From Reclinomonas americana ATCC 50394 (Eukaryota; Jakobida; Jakobea; Jakobida), in assembly GCA_048213135.1 (NCBI GenBank), contig PS015055.1:164825-209885 (forward strand): DNA of 45,061 bases. Direction: 5' to 3'. The notes under the pieces are model-generated. The model was not told the origin of the DNA, did no database searches, and saw only the letters and a program-made list of their open reading frames with translations. The position numbers and the translations under genes are program-made. Shown here piece after piece: positions 14,138 through 28,898 of this stretch (its first letter is position 1; each line of letters begins with the position of its first letter).

Positions 14138-16866
14138 TCATACAACAGACGACGAAGCCTCGGAGTCGGTATGCCGATGTGAAGAATTCGCCGCCGCCGC
14201 CGCCGCCGCCGCACCTCCGTTCCATGACGGATCCAACACCCGCTCCGTGATAATGTTGATGATTTGTGCACACTCGTTGTTCGACAGAATGTGATTGTCG
14301 GCGGGTGGTCGGATACGCGCCAGCACCGCCAGCCGCACATCGTTGTTGATCTGTCGCTCAAAGGAGCGCTGGTCCACCTTCTCCTCAATCTCAATGTCGC
14401 TGCGCAGGATGGTCAGCAGTTGGTTGCGGTAACGCTCCGCCACCAGCCGCTCGCGCTCCTCCTCCTCCACACGCGCGCGCTCGCGATCGTACTGTACACA
14501 GCCGCGCCAGTGGCGGATGCGAGTCTCGCGGTAGAACGTGCTGACCACCTCCTCAATAATGTCGTGCGTGATGAGGTGGGTGGGCGGGGTGGACTCGATA
14601 AGCAGCGCTCGCCAGGCCTCGAATTCGGGACTCGTGCTGTCCTCGAAGCCCACGCGTGCCAGCAGCGTTTTGAGCAGTGGCTGGAGATGACCACGTATTC
14701 GGTGAGCGACGAGAAGATATGACAAAATTAACACACCGCTCACCAGCGGCTGCGGAACCCAGTCAAGCACCACCGCCCACCGAAGGGAGAGCTTGTGCAG
14801 CACTGTGAGCAAATTAACGACCTTGCGCACGTTGGCTCGGTGCTGTGATCGCGAATATGTGAGTGCACAACACAAGCAGAGGGAGTAACCAAGAATGCAA
14901 CACACCTCGGCGCGTCGGCAGTACAAAAAGTTGCGAATGCGTGACTGGCAGAAGCGCATGGCGCGAGCAAAGTAACGCACAGCGTCCGTCATCTGCGCGG
15001 ATGGTGGTGAGGGCGCATTATCTTGATGGAAATTGGCACTTCTCCCTGTTTCACACCTTTCTCGTGGCATCCAGCTGGCTGATAAATGAGCGAATCATCT
15101 CGCACGCTCGACGATGCCGGAACACACGAAACCCGAGAACAAACCGCCACATGTTTCTGCAAGCGAGTCGAATGAATGATATGTATGTGTGGAGTGCACC
15201 GCCGGTCATCACACGCACCGCATCAGCACCGCCTTGGCGCGAGTGATGCGCCGCCTTCTGTACAGCAGAAATTGCGGCCACAGCTGATGGTGTAGGACCT
15301 GCGCAGCCGCTGTGCGCCGCTGCATAATCGTGCGCACAAGTCGTTCCCTCTGGCCACGCACACAATGCAGGTGAGTGACTCATCCTCGCGCCACAACAAG
15401 CGGACTGCATACACACCGACACCACCACGCTCAGGTATCGCACACGTAATATACTCTCGCACAGCGTCAACCAGGAGCGAATCACTGGGCGCATGCGCGT
15501 AATGTACTTGGCCATCTCCACCGCAAACTCGGCCTGTACCCCACCACAGTCGTCGGTCAGTCAATATCTGCTCGCCCGACCCAGCTGCTACACGAGTGCG
15601 CACCCGCTCCAGTTTGCTCTCCAATTCCTCCATTTCCTGCTCCCTGTGCTCCTCTGCCTGCTGCTCCAACTCCTGCTTGTGCACCGTCACCTGCTCCATG
15701 TGCGTTCTCCGTCGATCCACCTGCGACAATGTTGAGAAAACCAAGCACCCACACATCAAGGCATGACAAGACACACCTGCTCATCCAGCCGATGGTGTCT
15801 CTCGTCGAGCGTCAGCTGCGCCACCTGCCGCCTGTTCTGCTTGACGAAATCCGACGACTTGGCCAGCCGTTCCAGTGCCGCCTGCCGGTTCTCCATCTCC
15901 AGCTGCTCGGCGTGCTTGAACAGCTTGGTCAACTTCTCCGGCGACCGCATGTACATGCGCATGGTGGCCCGCACGCGCTCCTCGGGTTTCATGCGATCCA
16001 GTGACACGCGCGGACTGTCATCATCGTCGTCGTAGTACTCATCAAAGAGACCCACCATATCCGAGCCGGCACGACGACGCCGACCCATTCGCTGGTGCTG
16101 CTTGTGATGATGCTGATGATGCAAGTGCTTTTGCGCCGACGGCGACGCCGAGTGTGCGCGGCCATCCAGCTGCGCGAGGGTGTGCCGACGACCGAGTCCA
16201 GCTGTCGGCAGCGGAAACATGCTCTTCTGTCGTTTCTCAGTCTCACCTGATGAAGCAATCAGCGGGAGGAGGGGAAGTGAGACGAGTCAGTGAGGCAGTG
16301 CTTCGCGCAACTGAGAATCGTCTCAATCTCCTTCGCGCGCTTCTCATTCAACGACGACGACTCGTGCACATCCAGCGCACTCAGCGACCGCATCGGCGTC
16401 AGACGGATCAGCGGAGGCGAATACAATGGAATCCCATTGCGATGGGGGCTCGAGGGCGACACTGAGCGCGCGGCTGCTCCCACAGGCGAGAAGCTCACAC
16501 GGCGGCGATGCACATCGGGAAGCTTGAGAGGGTTCGCGTGCTCCTCTTCGCCCTCATGCTGCTGATCCACCACGCCTGCAGAAGAGAAGAGAGAATGAGT
16601 GATAATGGAATGAGAAGGAGCGTGTGCATGTGTGGGAGAGAGGGAGAGGGAGAGAGCAAGGAGCACCATCATCATCACATGCTGATATTCAGGACATTTT
16701 CCCCGACTACATATGCCCGTTTTACACAAGGTGATTGTGCATTTGTGTGTGTGTGTGTGACTGGCGTACCTCGGTCTACGGCACCCTCGCCATCGGCGGC
16801 CTCGGTGAGAAAGAGGCCAGAGCCGCGGCCATCGCGGAGAGGCATTGTCGGGTCAATCAACTGCAT
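14138..16866 (-). CDS. Coiled-coil, helix-rich protein of unknown function
   Basis: Not recognised. It starts MQLIDPTMPLRDGRG at 16866. Exons: 16866-16770, 16575-16312, 16246-15777, 15720 to about 15600, 15533 to about 15435, about 15335-15230, then several exons down to the stop at 14138-14140. Regions in order: Ser/Pro/Arg-rich (HRRRVSFSPVG), His-rich (KHLHHQHHHKQHQRMGRRRR), acidic EYYDDDDDSPR, a charged helix (RMYMRSPEKLTKLFKHAEQL), a coiled coil (MEQVTVHKQELEQQAEEHRE), then IQ-like basic helices (LLYRRRRITRAKAVL; SRIRNFLYCRR) and a C-terminal helical domain ending in poly-Ala. This pattern suggests a cytoskeletal or flagellar coiled-coil protein that may bind calmodulin; this is inference. 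The second intron begins GTTGCG. It is divergent from the gene at 16926 and convergent with the WD40 gene. Confidence 0.7.
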
Positions 16867-16925
16867 TGATGTGGCATGTGTCGCATCACAGTGTTCGCGC
16901 ATTTTTCATTGCAAACTCTTCGTTG
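16867..16925. promoter_or_regulatory. 59-bp divergent intergenic promoter
   Basis: Only 59 bp separate the two opposed start codons (ATG at 16866 on minus and at 16926 on plus). The spacer holds CGCATCACAG, CGCGCATTTTTCATTGCAAA and no TATA box. If both starts are right, both 5' UTRs and core promoters must fit here or overlap the coding exons. Confidence 0.45.
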
Positions 16926-21060
<4,135 letters not shown>

Positions 21061-21178
21061 TGGTGTGGGGCTATTGAAGGCGACGAGTGGAGGTGATTAC
21101 ACTCAACAACCACACGAGTCGTAGGAGGGATTGGATGGGAAAAAAGTCAAAAACGTGCTTGCCTCAGCCGCACCGTTG

Positions 21179-21233
21179 TTACACACACTTGCCGGTGGCC
21201 GACGAGCAGTTGCCGGCCTTGGCGCTGATCTTC
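21179..21233 (-). CDS. C-terminal piece of the secreted TIGR03118-type protein
   Basis: Read on the minus strand from the gap edge, 21233 to 21179 encodes KISAKAGNCSSATGKCV and a TAA stop. It is Cys-containing, matching the Cys-rich style of the N-terminal part of the gene at 21759-23400. It is the expected end of that protein once the contig 21254-21738 is turned round. About 20 convergent base pairs beyond the stop reach toward the plus-strand gene that ends at 21060. Confidence 0.6.
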
Positions 21234-21253
21234 NNNNNNNNNNNNNNNNNNNN

Positions 21254-21738
21254 TGACCAACAACTTTGCGTCGCTGGCGAACTACAAGGACGCCACGGTG
21301 CCGGCCAACTTGGCGCCGTTCAATGTGCACACCGAAGGCAGCAAGGTGTACGTCATCTACGCCGCTCCGGAGGGCCAGAATGAGGTGGCGCACGGTGCAG
21401 GCACCGGCCTGGTGAGCACGCTGGACGTGGCGACTGGCCAGTTCACCCACCTCGTCTCGCACATTTCGCTCAACGCACCGTGGGGCCTCACCGTCGCCCC
21501 CGCCTCGTTCGGCCGCCACGGCAACGCCCTGCTGGTCGGCAACTTTGGCGACGGCCTCATTGGCGCGTTCCACGCCGTGACGGGCGAGTACCTGGGCCAG
21601 CTGCAGGGCGCCGATGGTCGCCGTCTGCGCTACGACGGCCTGTGGGAGCTCATTTTACGGCAACGGTGGCTTGGCCGGCAGCCCCAACGATCTCTACGTG
21701 ACGGCGGGCCCGAACGACGAAGTCGACGGCATCATCGT
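21254..21738 (+). CDS. C-terminal half of the TIGR03118-type domain, on a contig placed in reverse orientation
   Basis: This stretch between two 20-N gaps encodes TNNFASLANYKDATVPANLAPFNVH-type sequence, then GSKVYVIYAAPEGQ, HISLNAPWGLTVAPASFG, LLVGNFGDGLIGAFHAVTG and YDGLWEL. This order is typical of the second half of TIGR03118-family beta-propeller proteins (APFNI, LNSPWGLALAPA, LLVGNFGDGTINAF, DGLWGLIFGNGG). The first half is on the opposite strand at 21759-22212. A frameshift occurs after LWEL near 21650: one extra T in a four-T run moves the reading into YGNGGLAGSPNDLYVTAGPN, which also belongs to the family. It is most simply one gene with an assembly inversion and a homopolymer error. 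Confidence 0.85.
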
Positions 21739-21758
21739 NNNNNNNNNNNNNNNNNNNN

Positions 21759-23400
21759 GATCGTACACCTCCACCGCCGGGTTCAGCAGGTTGAAGCTGG
21801 CCAGCAGGAGCTTGTTTCCGCTCGGATCGACGGCCACACCCAGGAACGAGGCCTGGCCCGTGCGGTTGATGACCAGCTGGAACGGGGTGGCTGAGGTCGG
21901 ATCGAACGAGTGCACGACGCCGGTGGCGCTGCAGACGAGGAATTTGCCGAGCAGGCTGCTGTAGGCGATGCCGATTGGCGTGGGCGGCACAAACGGCGGC
22001 AGGAAGGGGTTCTTTGGCGCATTGAAAGCCGCACCCTGAGCGGCACCGGCGCCGTCGTACGCGGTGATGGTGCCGCTGGCGGTGTTGACGACGTACAGGG
22101 CGCCAGTGGGCGAGTACGCCGCACCCCAGCTGTTCTTTGCATTAGCGTCGACAGTCACCGGCGACAGGCTGGCGAGGTTCGAGACGAGCAGGCTGTCCGA
22201 GTACGCGTCGCTGTAGAAGGGGGAGGAAGAGGTGGTGAGGAGCGATGTGATTGGAAGGGCGATTGAGTGAGAGAGAGAGAGAGAGAGAGAGCGACTCACC
22301 ATTGCGAGTTCGACGAGCAGGTGAGGCACTGGCCACTGCGCCAGATCGGTACCGACGCCGGGCAGAAGCGGCAGAACTGGCCGTTGCTGCGCGCGAGAAG
22401 AGGAGAGACGGCGTGAGTGCAAGATCAGCTTTCGATCTGAGGATGGATGAGGGACTCACGACGGCGACTGGCACTGCTCAAAGGCGTTGCAGTTGCCGGT
22501 GTTGGTGGTGGTCCACACGCCGCACGTGTACGGAGTGTTGCAGTTGGGATGGCACACGCACACCTGTATCGAAGCACGGGTCAGCGATACATGTTACTTG
22601 TCTGCGTGTGGCAATACGACATCATACGTTGTTCTGGCAGTTGCCGTGCTGGCCGCAGCTCTGCGGGTTGGCATTGCAGCCAGGCGGCGGTGGCGGCGGC
22701 GGGTTGTTCAGCTTGAACACAGAGCAGGCGCCGTTGGGTCCGTCAATGTACCTGTAAATGGCGATCGGAGTCCGACAGCAAACACGAGTGAGGTTTTTCC
22801 GATGTCGGAAAAACTATTGGCAAGAGCCGCGCAGAGTGTGTGTGTGGTGTGTGACGCAACACTCCGCACGAGGCCGGTCCATTGTCGCAGTTGGCGTGGC
22901 AGTCGCACTTGAGAGTGTCTGCTCATTGCATGATCACGGAAAGAAGCAGCGAGTGTGAGTGGCTCACGCGCGCACACGCAACACACACTCATGCACAGTG
23001 TGCAGCAAGGCACAGGAGACATGGGATGGAGAGGGGGGAGAGGAGAGTCGCGCGGTGGAGAGCAGAGAGAGAGAAAACGTCCTGTCACAGTTTGCCCGAA
23101 AGCTGCATTGTCGAGGAGTGTGAAGCGTAACTCGGGTTGCAGTTGCCTGTGCGCACACAGTGAGTAGAAGACAAGTGAGGCGAGATAGAGAGAGAAGATG
23201 AGAGCGCACCGCGAGTGCCGCAGATCTGTGCATGCACAGCGTGTGAGAGTGTCAGTCAATTTTTGCGCATGCGCGTGCCCTCGCACTCTCCTCTCTCACA
23301 AACGCACCTGCGGGTAGGCAGCGGTGCAGACGGTGTTCTGCGCGTGAGCCGCAGTCGCGAGGCACACGGAGACGATGAGGAGGCAGACGAGGAAGCGCAT
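21759..23400 (-). CDS. Secreted Cys-rich protein with TIGR03118-type propeller domain, N-terminal part
   Basis: Starts at 23400 with a clear signal peptide (MRFLVCLLIVSVCLATAAHA). Exons: 23400-23308, a short one near 23145-23090, one ending at 22861, 22751 to about 22632, about 22564-22467, 22389-22304, 22212 to the gap at 21758. EGF-like Cys spacings follow (CDCHANCDNGPASCG; CNANPQSCGQHGNCQNN; VCVCHPNCNTPYTCG; FCRFCPASVP). Then comes the first half of a TIGR03118-type domain (NSWGAAYSPTGALYVVNTAS, PIGIAYSSLLGKFLVCSATG, FLGVAVDPSGNKLLLASFN). The family is best known from bacterial secreted proteins, with some eukaryotic members; a fusion to EGF-like modules suggests an extracellular or cell-wall protein. 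The junction of the second exon is uncertain. The intron 22860-22752 begins GTTGCG. Confidence 0.8.
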
Positions 23401-24068
23401 TGCTTTCGCTCACAACGAGAGTTGAAAGAAGGTGCGAGAATTGCGAGTTTTTCCGATGGTTGCTCGCCCGCGCCTGTTCGTGACCACATAGGAAAGAGAA
23501 AGGGAACAAGTATAGATAGGCGCGCAGTGGGAGGTGTGGTGCTCGGAGAGGCTGAAGTGCTGCGACAATGCCAATTGCAATGCAATATGGTGTATTCGTG
23601 CCGGATGTGAAACACGGGAAAAAGCAACTTTAGCACAAGCAACAACACGGCGCTGCAAAAATGGCATGTCCAGTGTTGTCGTTGCGACCGCCAGAGGTGG
23701 CAGGCAGACGTTGCCCGTCGATAAAAGCAAGTGTACATCAGCGATATTGATATCGATAACTGTATTCTGGTACGAAAAGCAAAGGGCGTGGCGACAGCTC
23801 CATTGCCACCACCAAGTGCGATGTCAATAACATTGCATGTGCGCGTGACAGTGGCAGCAAGGCGTTGCAGGAGCGCAGAGGTGGAGAGAATTCGGTGCAG
23901 TTGATGATTTGCTCGATAACAACAACTCACCACCACCACCACAACCACAACAAACAGCAGCTGTCTTGGTGACCAAAGTCATACCCAAAACATCAACACC
24001 GACACCAATCTTGAGGCAGCAGCAGGTTTCNNNNNNNNNNNNNNNNNNNNACGACGAGCGAGTTGTTG

Positions 24069-24147
<79 letters not shown>

Positions 24148-24609
24148 TGTTTGTGTTCGAATTCTCTGAACAAGTCGAAACTGCGATCTTCAGCAAAGAG
24201 AATCCAGCCGACATGCGTTGGCGCAACAAGCATGGTCGTAGTCGGCCGCGGGTCCGTTCACCAGGCATGCTCCTGTCGTGGTTTCTCTTGCAAAAACGAC
24301 GCAAACAGCTGCGATTTCTCGGCCTCCCTCTACCGTGCAGGTTGAGGAATGTCTCACTGTCTGGTGCTCGCCTCAAGACAGTGACTACCGTAGCTCTTTG
24401 CGTCCGTAAAGTTGTCGTGTTGTTGTATACGTAGCGCGCCAGTATCTTCGACGTCGACGTCAGCCTCATGCAAACCTCGCGACTTGCCATGTGCATCATA
24501 GAAGAACGTTAACGCGCATATGCATCCCAGCAGTTGTGCACTTCAACACAGAGAGACAAGAAAAGCGTGAAGAAAAGTTGTCCTGTGCAACTCTTTCTGT
24601 CGCGTTCTC
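23401..24609. other. Intergenic region with dispersed repeat, 20-N gap and (GT)n
   Basis: Between the divergent starts at 23400 and 24610 I see no coding exon. It holds a minus-strand copy of the dispersed repeat (23945-24030) ending at a 20-N gap (24031-24050), then (GT)n at 24067-24130. A block at 24180-24235 weakly resembles, in translation, sequence near 32250-32310. The remainder should contain promoters for both genes, but no clear motif stands out. Confidence 0.6.
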
Positions 24610-24929
24610 ATGGAGCAACAACGCGGTTTCACTGTGGGCGAGATCGCAGGCACCATAGTCAATGCCTCACGCGAGGACGACCCTGCTCTGCAGCGATATC
24701 TTGTGTTGCAGGTGAGAAGGGGGAAGAGAGCGACTTGTCTCACGAGAGAGAGAGAGAGAGAGAGACAGAGAGAGAGAGAGGTGCTGTGTGTGTGTGTGTG
24801 TGTGTGTGTGCTTTCCACTTGTCTCAGTCACGCATGCATACTTACAATGTGTGTGTGTGAGAGAGACGGAGAACTGCATGATGTTGTTCCCGCGCATGAC
24901 TTGTCTTGAATCATACACGTACTCACACG

Positions 24930-24963
<34 letters not shown>

Positions 24964-25002
24964 ACAAGAGGGATGAGAGAGANNNNNNNNNNNNNNNNNN
25001 NN

Positions 25003-25076
<74 letters not shown>

Positions 25077-27313
25077 GTATGTGTGCGTGCTCACGTGATG
25101 GGTGGCAACAGTGGTTCCGCAGTCCGATTCCCACCTACGCCCCGCTGGCATACTCGTGCTCCGCTGGTGGCATTCGCTGCCTCGCCTGGCACCGCCAGCT
25201 GCCGCGCCTGGCCATGGCCTCCAATGACACGGTGTTTTTGTACAATCTGCAGGAGGGCGGTGAGTTTTCTTCCCACTTCTCCCCCAGTCTCTCTTCATAT
25301 GTCACTCATGGAAGTCGACGCACAGCGGGTGGCTGGATGGACCCGCTGCATCACGACATGATGTTTGAGATTGCGTGCATGTCGTTCCGGCCACAAGCAG
25401 GCCTGTGTCTCGCGGTGGCCTGCCGGTGGGGCGTGTGCGTGTGGCGCGCTGCGTCAGTGGCCGGTGCCACGTCGGTCGGTACCAGCTCGGATCCCAGCGG
25501 CGCGTCACGCGTCGCCATGGAGGCCGATTTTTGGCGCTTCCCCAATCACGCCCCAGTGACGTGTCTCGACTGGTCACCCGATGGTGCGCTGCTGGCCACG
25601 GGGTCAGCGGCCGACTCGTCTGTCGTGTTGTGGCGCGAGTCGGATCCGTATGGACGGTTGGTGGAGTGTCTATATTTTCAGAAGGGCAAGACAGGCACTC
25701 ATTTCCTCTGTTGCTGCGCAGACCAATGGTGCTGCACAATGCTGGTGCCTCGCCGTCGCTGGCAGCCATTGTCGGGGTCAGCTGCGTCAAATGGAGTCCG
25801 TCGGGCGAGAAGCTGTTTGTCGGCACCACGTTGCGTGCCAGTTGTGGCAATAAGTTGTTCGAAGAGGTGCTGACTAAGTGACCACAGAGTTGGTACCGTG
25901 CGCGTGTGGAACACCAAGTCGTGGCGGTGTGAGACGTGGACGAGTCTCGGAGCTCCGTGTCATGTGAGCGAAGAGGGGAGGAAGGCGACGTAGAGAAGGA
26001 TGGGAAAGGGAGAGAGAAAATATAGGGGAGGAAGAGAGAAAGAAGGAGGCGAAACAGAATGAGAAAGAGAGAGAGAGAGAGAGAGAGAGATGGGGGACCG
26101 CAACGCACGCAGCGAGCGTTTGTCGCTTTGCGAGCCGGAAGTTGGCCGGGAGAGAGAGGGGGGAGGGAGGGAGGGCGGGGGAAGCGCAGGGAGTGAAACA
26201 CAGTGACATGTCTTCCATTTCTGCCTCTTTCTGCTTCGCAAACCAGCAAACGATTGCTGAGTGTCTCCCGCTCCGCTTGATTCTCTTCACTTCCCCACCT
26301 CCCTTACTCTCTCTCTCTCTGTCTCTGTTCTTTTCACTTCCCACTTGTTCTTTGTTGCTGCTCTGTCTTTTTTTGTCGCCTGGTTCTCACCTCTCTCCTC
26401 CTTGCTCGTCAGACGGCCTGCTGGTCACCGGATGGCCTGTACTTGCTGTTTGCCTGCCGAGGTCAGCCGCACGTGCATTGCATCGAGTACCGTCGGCGCG
26501 GAGGAGAACTCGGTGCGCTCCCCGCTCCCTTCTAGTCAGCGCCCCATGCTCGAAAGGAAGCTGATGTTTCTTGTTCTTCTCGCAGAGGGTGCGTACTCGT
26601 GCATCGAGCCCGGCGAAGGCCAGGTCAACAGCGTCAACCCGCGAGAATTGCGTGGAATCCAGCAGCTGGACTGGGACCCGACGGGATCCCGCCTGCTGGT
26701 GGTCTACGATGCCGCCGACGATGAGCAGCTGGCACGGGAGGAACGGTGTGTGCTTACCACCATACTCGATTGCTTGCTTGCACTTCTGTGCTCACTGTGT
26801 CGCGACAGAATGCGCAAAGCGGCTGCGGAGGCCGGCGGGTCGGCGATTCACGAGCGCATCGATCTCGCTTTCCCCGTGTCGCCCAGTCCGGCTGCGAAGC
26901 GCGGACGCTCGCCGGGATCGTCGACTTCGAGTCCGGCGGGCTCGTCGTCGTCGGCTCTCGACTGCACCAGCGAGGTGGCCATCTATGCCACGGTGCGACA
27001 ACCGGCGCTGGAATTGAGTTTGCGGTGAGTGCCAGCACTCTTTTTCTCTGCTCTCGCCCGCTTCTCACTTTGATTCCGCAAAAAACATAGGGGATACCTG
27101 CGCACACCGTCGGCGAATGGCCACGTGACCAATCTGGCGTTCCGTGAAAACTTCCCACGCGGCGCTTTCTTTGCAGTGGTGAGAAGTGTCGACGCGTACT
27201 GCTGCGTGTGTGTGTGTGTGTGTGTGTGGTTTATTGCTCAGCCGGGCGATTCACAGGGTTGGGAGACCGGTCGCATCACGTTTGTTCCGCTCTATTTCGA
27301 CCCAGTGGAATGA
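24610..27313 (+). CDS. AAAS: Aladin (AAAS)-like WD40 nucleoporin
   Basis: Aladin is a WD-repeat scaffold nucleoporin of the nuclear pore cytoplasmic face. Exons: 24610-24711 (MEQQRGFTVGEIAG...), 25112-25259, 25326-25665, 25722-25829, 25888-25963, 26413-26512, 26586-26745, 26809-27024, 27091-27178, 27242-27313. Family landmarks in order: GGIRCLAWHRQLPRLAMASN (human Aladin: FAWHPHTNKFAVALLDD), CMSFRPQAGLCLAVACRWGV, HAPVTCLDWSPDGALLATGS, VSCVKWSPSGEKLFVGTT, VRVWNTKSWRCETW, TACWSPDGLYLLFACRGQP, QQLDWDPTGSRLLVVYD and the diagnostic end GWETGRITFVPLYF. The N-terminus is much shorter than in human Aladin; missing exons may lie in the repeat and gap at 24983-25002. A Ser/Pro/Arg-rich loop is inserted near 26890. 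The intron 25830-25887 starts GTTGCG. Confidence 0.88.
24951..25072. repeat. (GA)n, 20-N gap, (CT)n: inverted microsatellite in an Aladin intron
   Basis: GA repeats at 24947-24982 face a (CT)n tract of about 70 bp at 25003-25072 across a 20-N gap (24983-25002). The arms are complementary. The tract interrupts the intron in which the missing N-terminal exons of Aladin would be expected. Confidence 0.9.
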
Positions 27314-28568
27314 GGGGAGGGAGAGGGAGAGGGAGCGAGAGAAAATATAATAGACGATAAGTGCGGCCCTCAGACTGGAGCGGGCGCTCGAGCGCACGCA
27401 TGTTGTGTTGGTGTTCAGATCACGAGTCGCGCAGGAGACACAGCGCACCGCTGGCGTTCCAGGCTGCAACGAACATGTGTACGCGCGCTCACGGAAGCAA
27501 GCGGTGCTGCTGCGGCCTGCGCGCACTTCAGAATCTGTTCTCACCATTTCGTCGTCATCATCGGGAGATAGGAGAAAAAAAGAGACAGAAAAGAAAAAGA
27601 ATCCCCTCAGATTGAAAACTTGCGCTCACCGGCGGGGAATGACGAGCCGACGCGGCACCGCGACAATGCGCAGTGCGGCGACGACTCGACAGCCCGCTTC
27701 GCAGTTGTGTTTCGTCATCACAGGGGCAAGGGGACGGTTGAAGGGGAAGGGAGAGGAAGGAGCGCGCGAACAGAGAAAAGGAACCAGCGAGGAGCAATCA
27801 GGGCAGCAGAACCACAGAACGCTGTCAGTAGCACGCGGAGTAACGTGCATCTCACGCAAGTTGGCTGAGCTTCATGAGCAAACAATGAGAGGCACACAAA
27901 GAGCTGAGCCACTAAGCACAGACATGCGCCGCGGTGGGCAGAGTTGAAAGACCAACGACAGAACCCAACAACAAGATGCAACGACAGATGTCGAACAAAG
28001 CAGTGACACTGAGAGTGTACAAGCGCTGAGCCACTGCGCGTCACGACGAAGCGCTCAGTACGGGCAGACCTGCAACAGCAATGAAAGACGCACAAAAAAA
28101 GATGCCGCGCGGGTTGTCGAAACATGCACAAGAGACAGTCGAGTTGCAAGAGCAAAATGAGAAGCATCCAACTCTGCGACTCAGAGAGGCACACAAAGAG
28201 GCCACAACATGCCACGAGAGTCATCGAACGTTGAAGCATGCATACAAGTAGCCGAGTTGCAAGAGCGCAGTTAACACTACGACTCAGAGAGGCACACAAA
28301 GAGACCACAACATGCCACGAGAGTCATCGAACGTTGAAGCATGCATGTCAGCAGCAGAGTCGCAGAAGCATGAATGGCAGAAAAGGACCTGAAGCACTGC
28401 GTGTCACCAACAAGCGCACAGATAGGGCAGGGCTGCAAGAGTAATTGCAGATGCACATGACGCTGTAACAAAGAAAGGAGCACAAAAGAGCTGTGCCACG
28501 ACAACCAGCAAGCATCGAAACACGCTCACACGATGCGAGCCTGCACCACACGAACGGAGGAGGAGGCT
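27314..28568. repeat. Intergenic region with about 103-bp minisatellite (core 27880-28540)
   Basis: No gene was recognised. The block CGACTCAGAGAGGCACACAA is repeated at 28177 and 28280 (103-bp period), with the following CCACGAGAGTCATCGAACG also repeated. More diverged copies of GAGAGGCACACAAAGAG extend back to about 27880. It separates the convergent Aladin and GON7-like genes. Confidence 0.75.
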
Positions 28569-28784
28569 TCATTGCTCGCCTCCACCGGCAGCTGCCGTCT
28601 TTCTCCGCTTTCGTGCGCGTTTCGGAGCTGCGCCAGTGTCCCCTCCATCTTGCTCAGCGTCTCCGTCAGCAGCCTCGCCATCGCCATCGTCGTCGCAGTC
28701 GCCACTGGCGTCGAGACCGCGAGCTGGAGATGAAAAAAAAAAGGGAAGGAGAGGGTGAGAAGGGAAGAGGGGAACATGGTGAGG

Positions 28785-28840
<56 letters not shown>

Positions 28841-28846
28841 GAGGAG

Positions 28847-28898
<52 letters not shown>

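Noticed and set aside
21254-21738. A separate plus-strand gene or bacterial contaminant
   Set aside because: Its content is exactly the missing second half of the minus-strand gene next door, and the intron-rich Cys-rich exons of that gene are eukaryotic.
28177-28360. CRISPR-like direct repeats
   Set aside because: The repeat is 103 bp with no short-repeat/unique-spacer alternation, in an intron-rich eukaryotic region; it is a minisatellite.
28569-28723. Alternative frame of the last GON7-like exon (AMARLLTETLSKMEGTLAQL)
   Set aside because: It looks helical, but the phase left by the two preceding exons selects the acidic/NLS frame.
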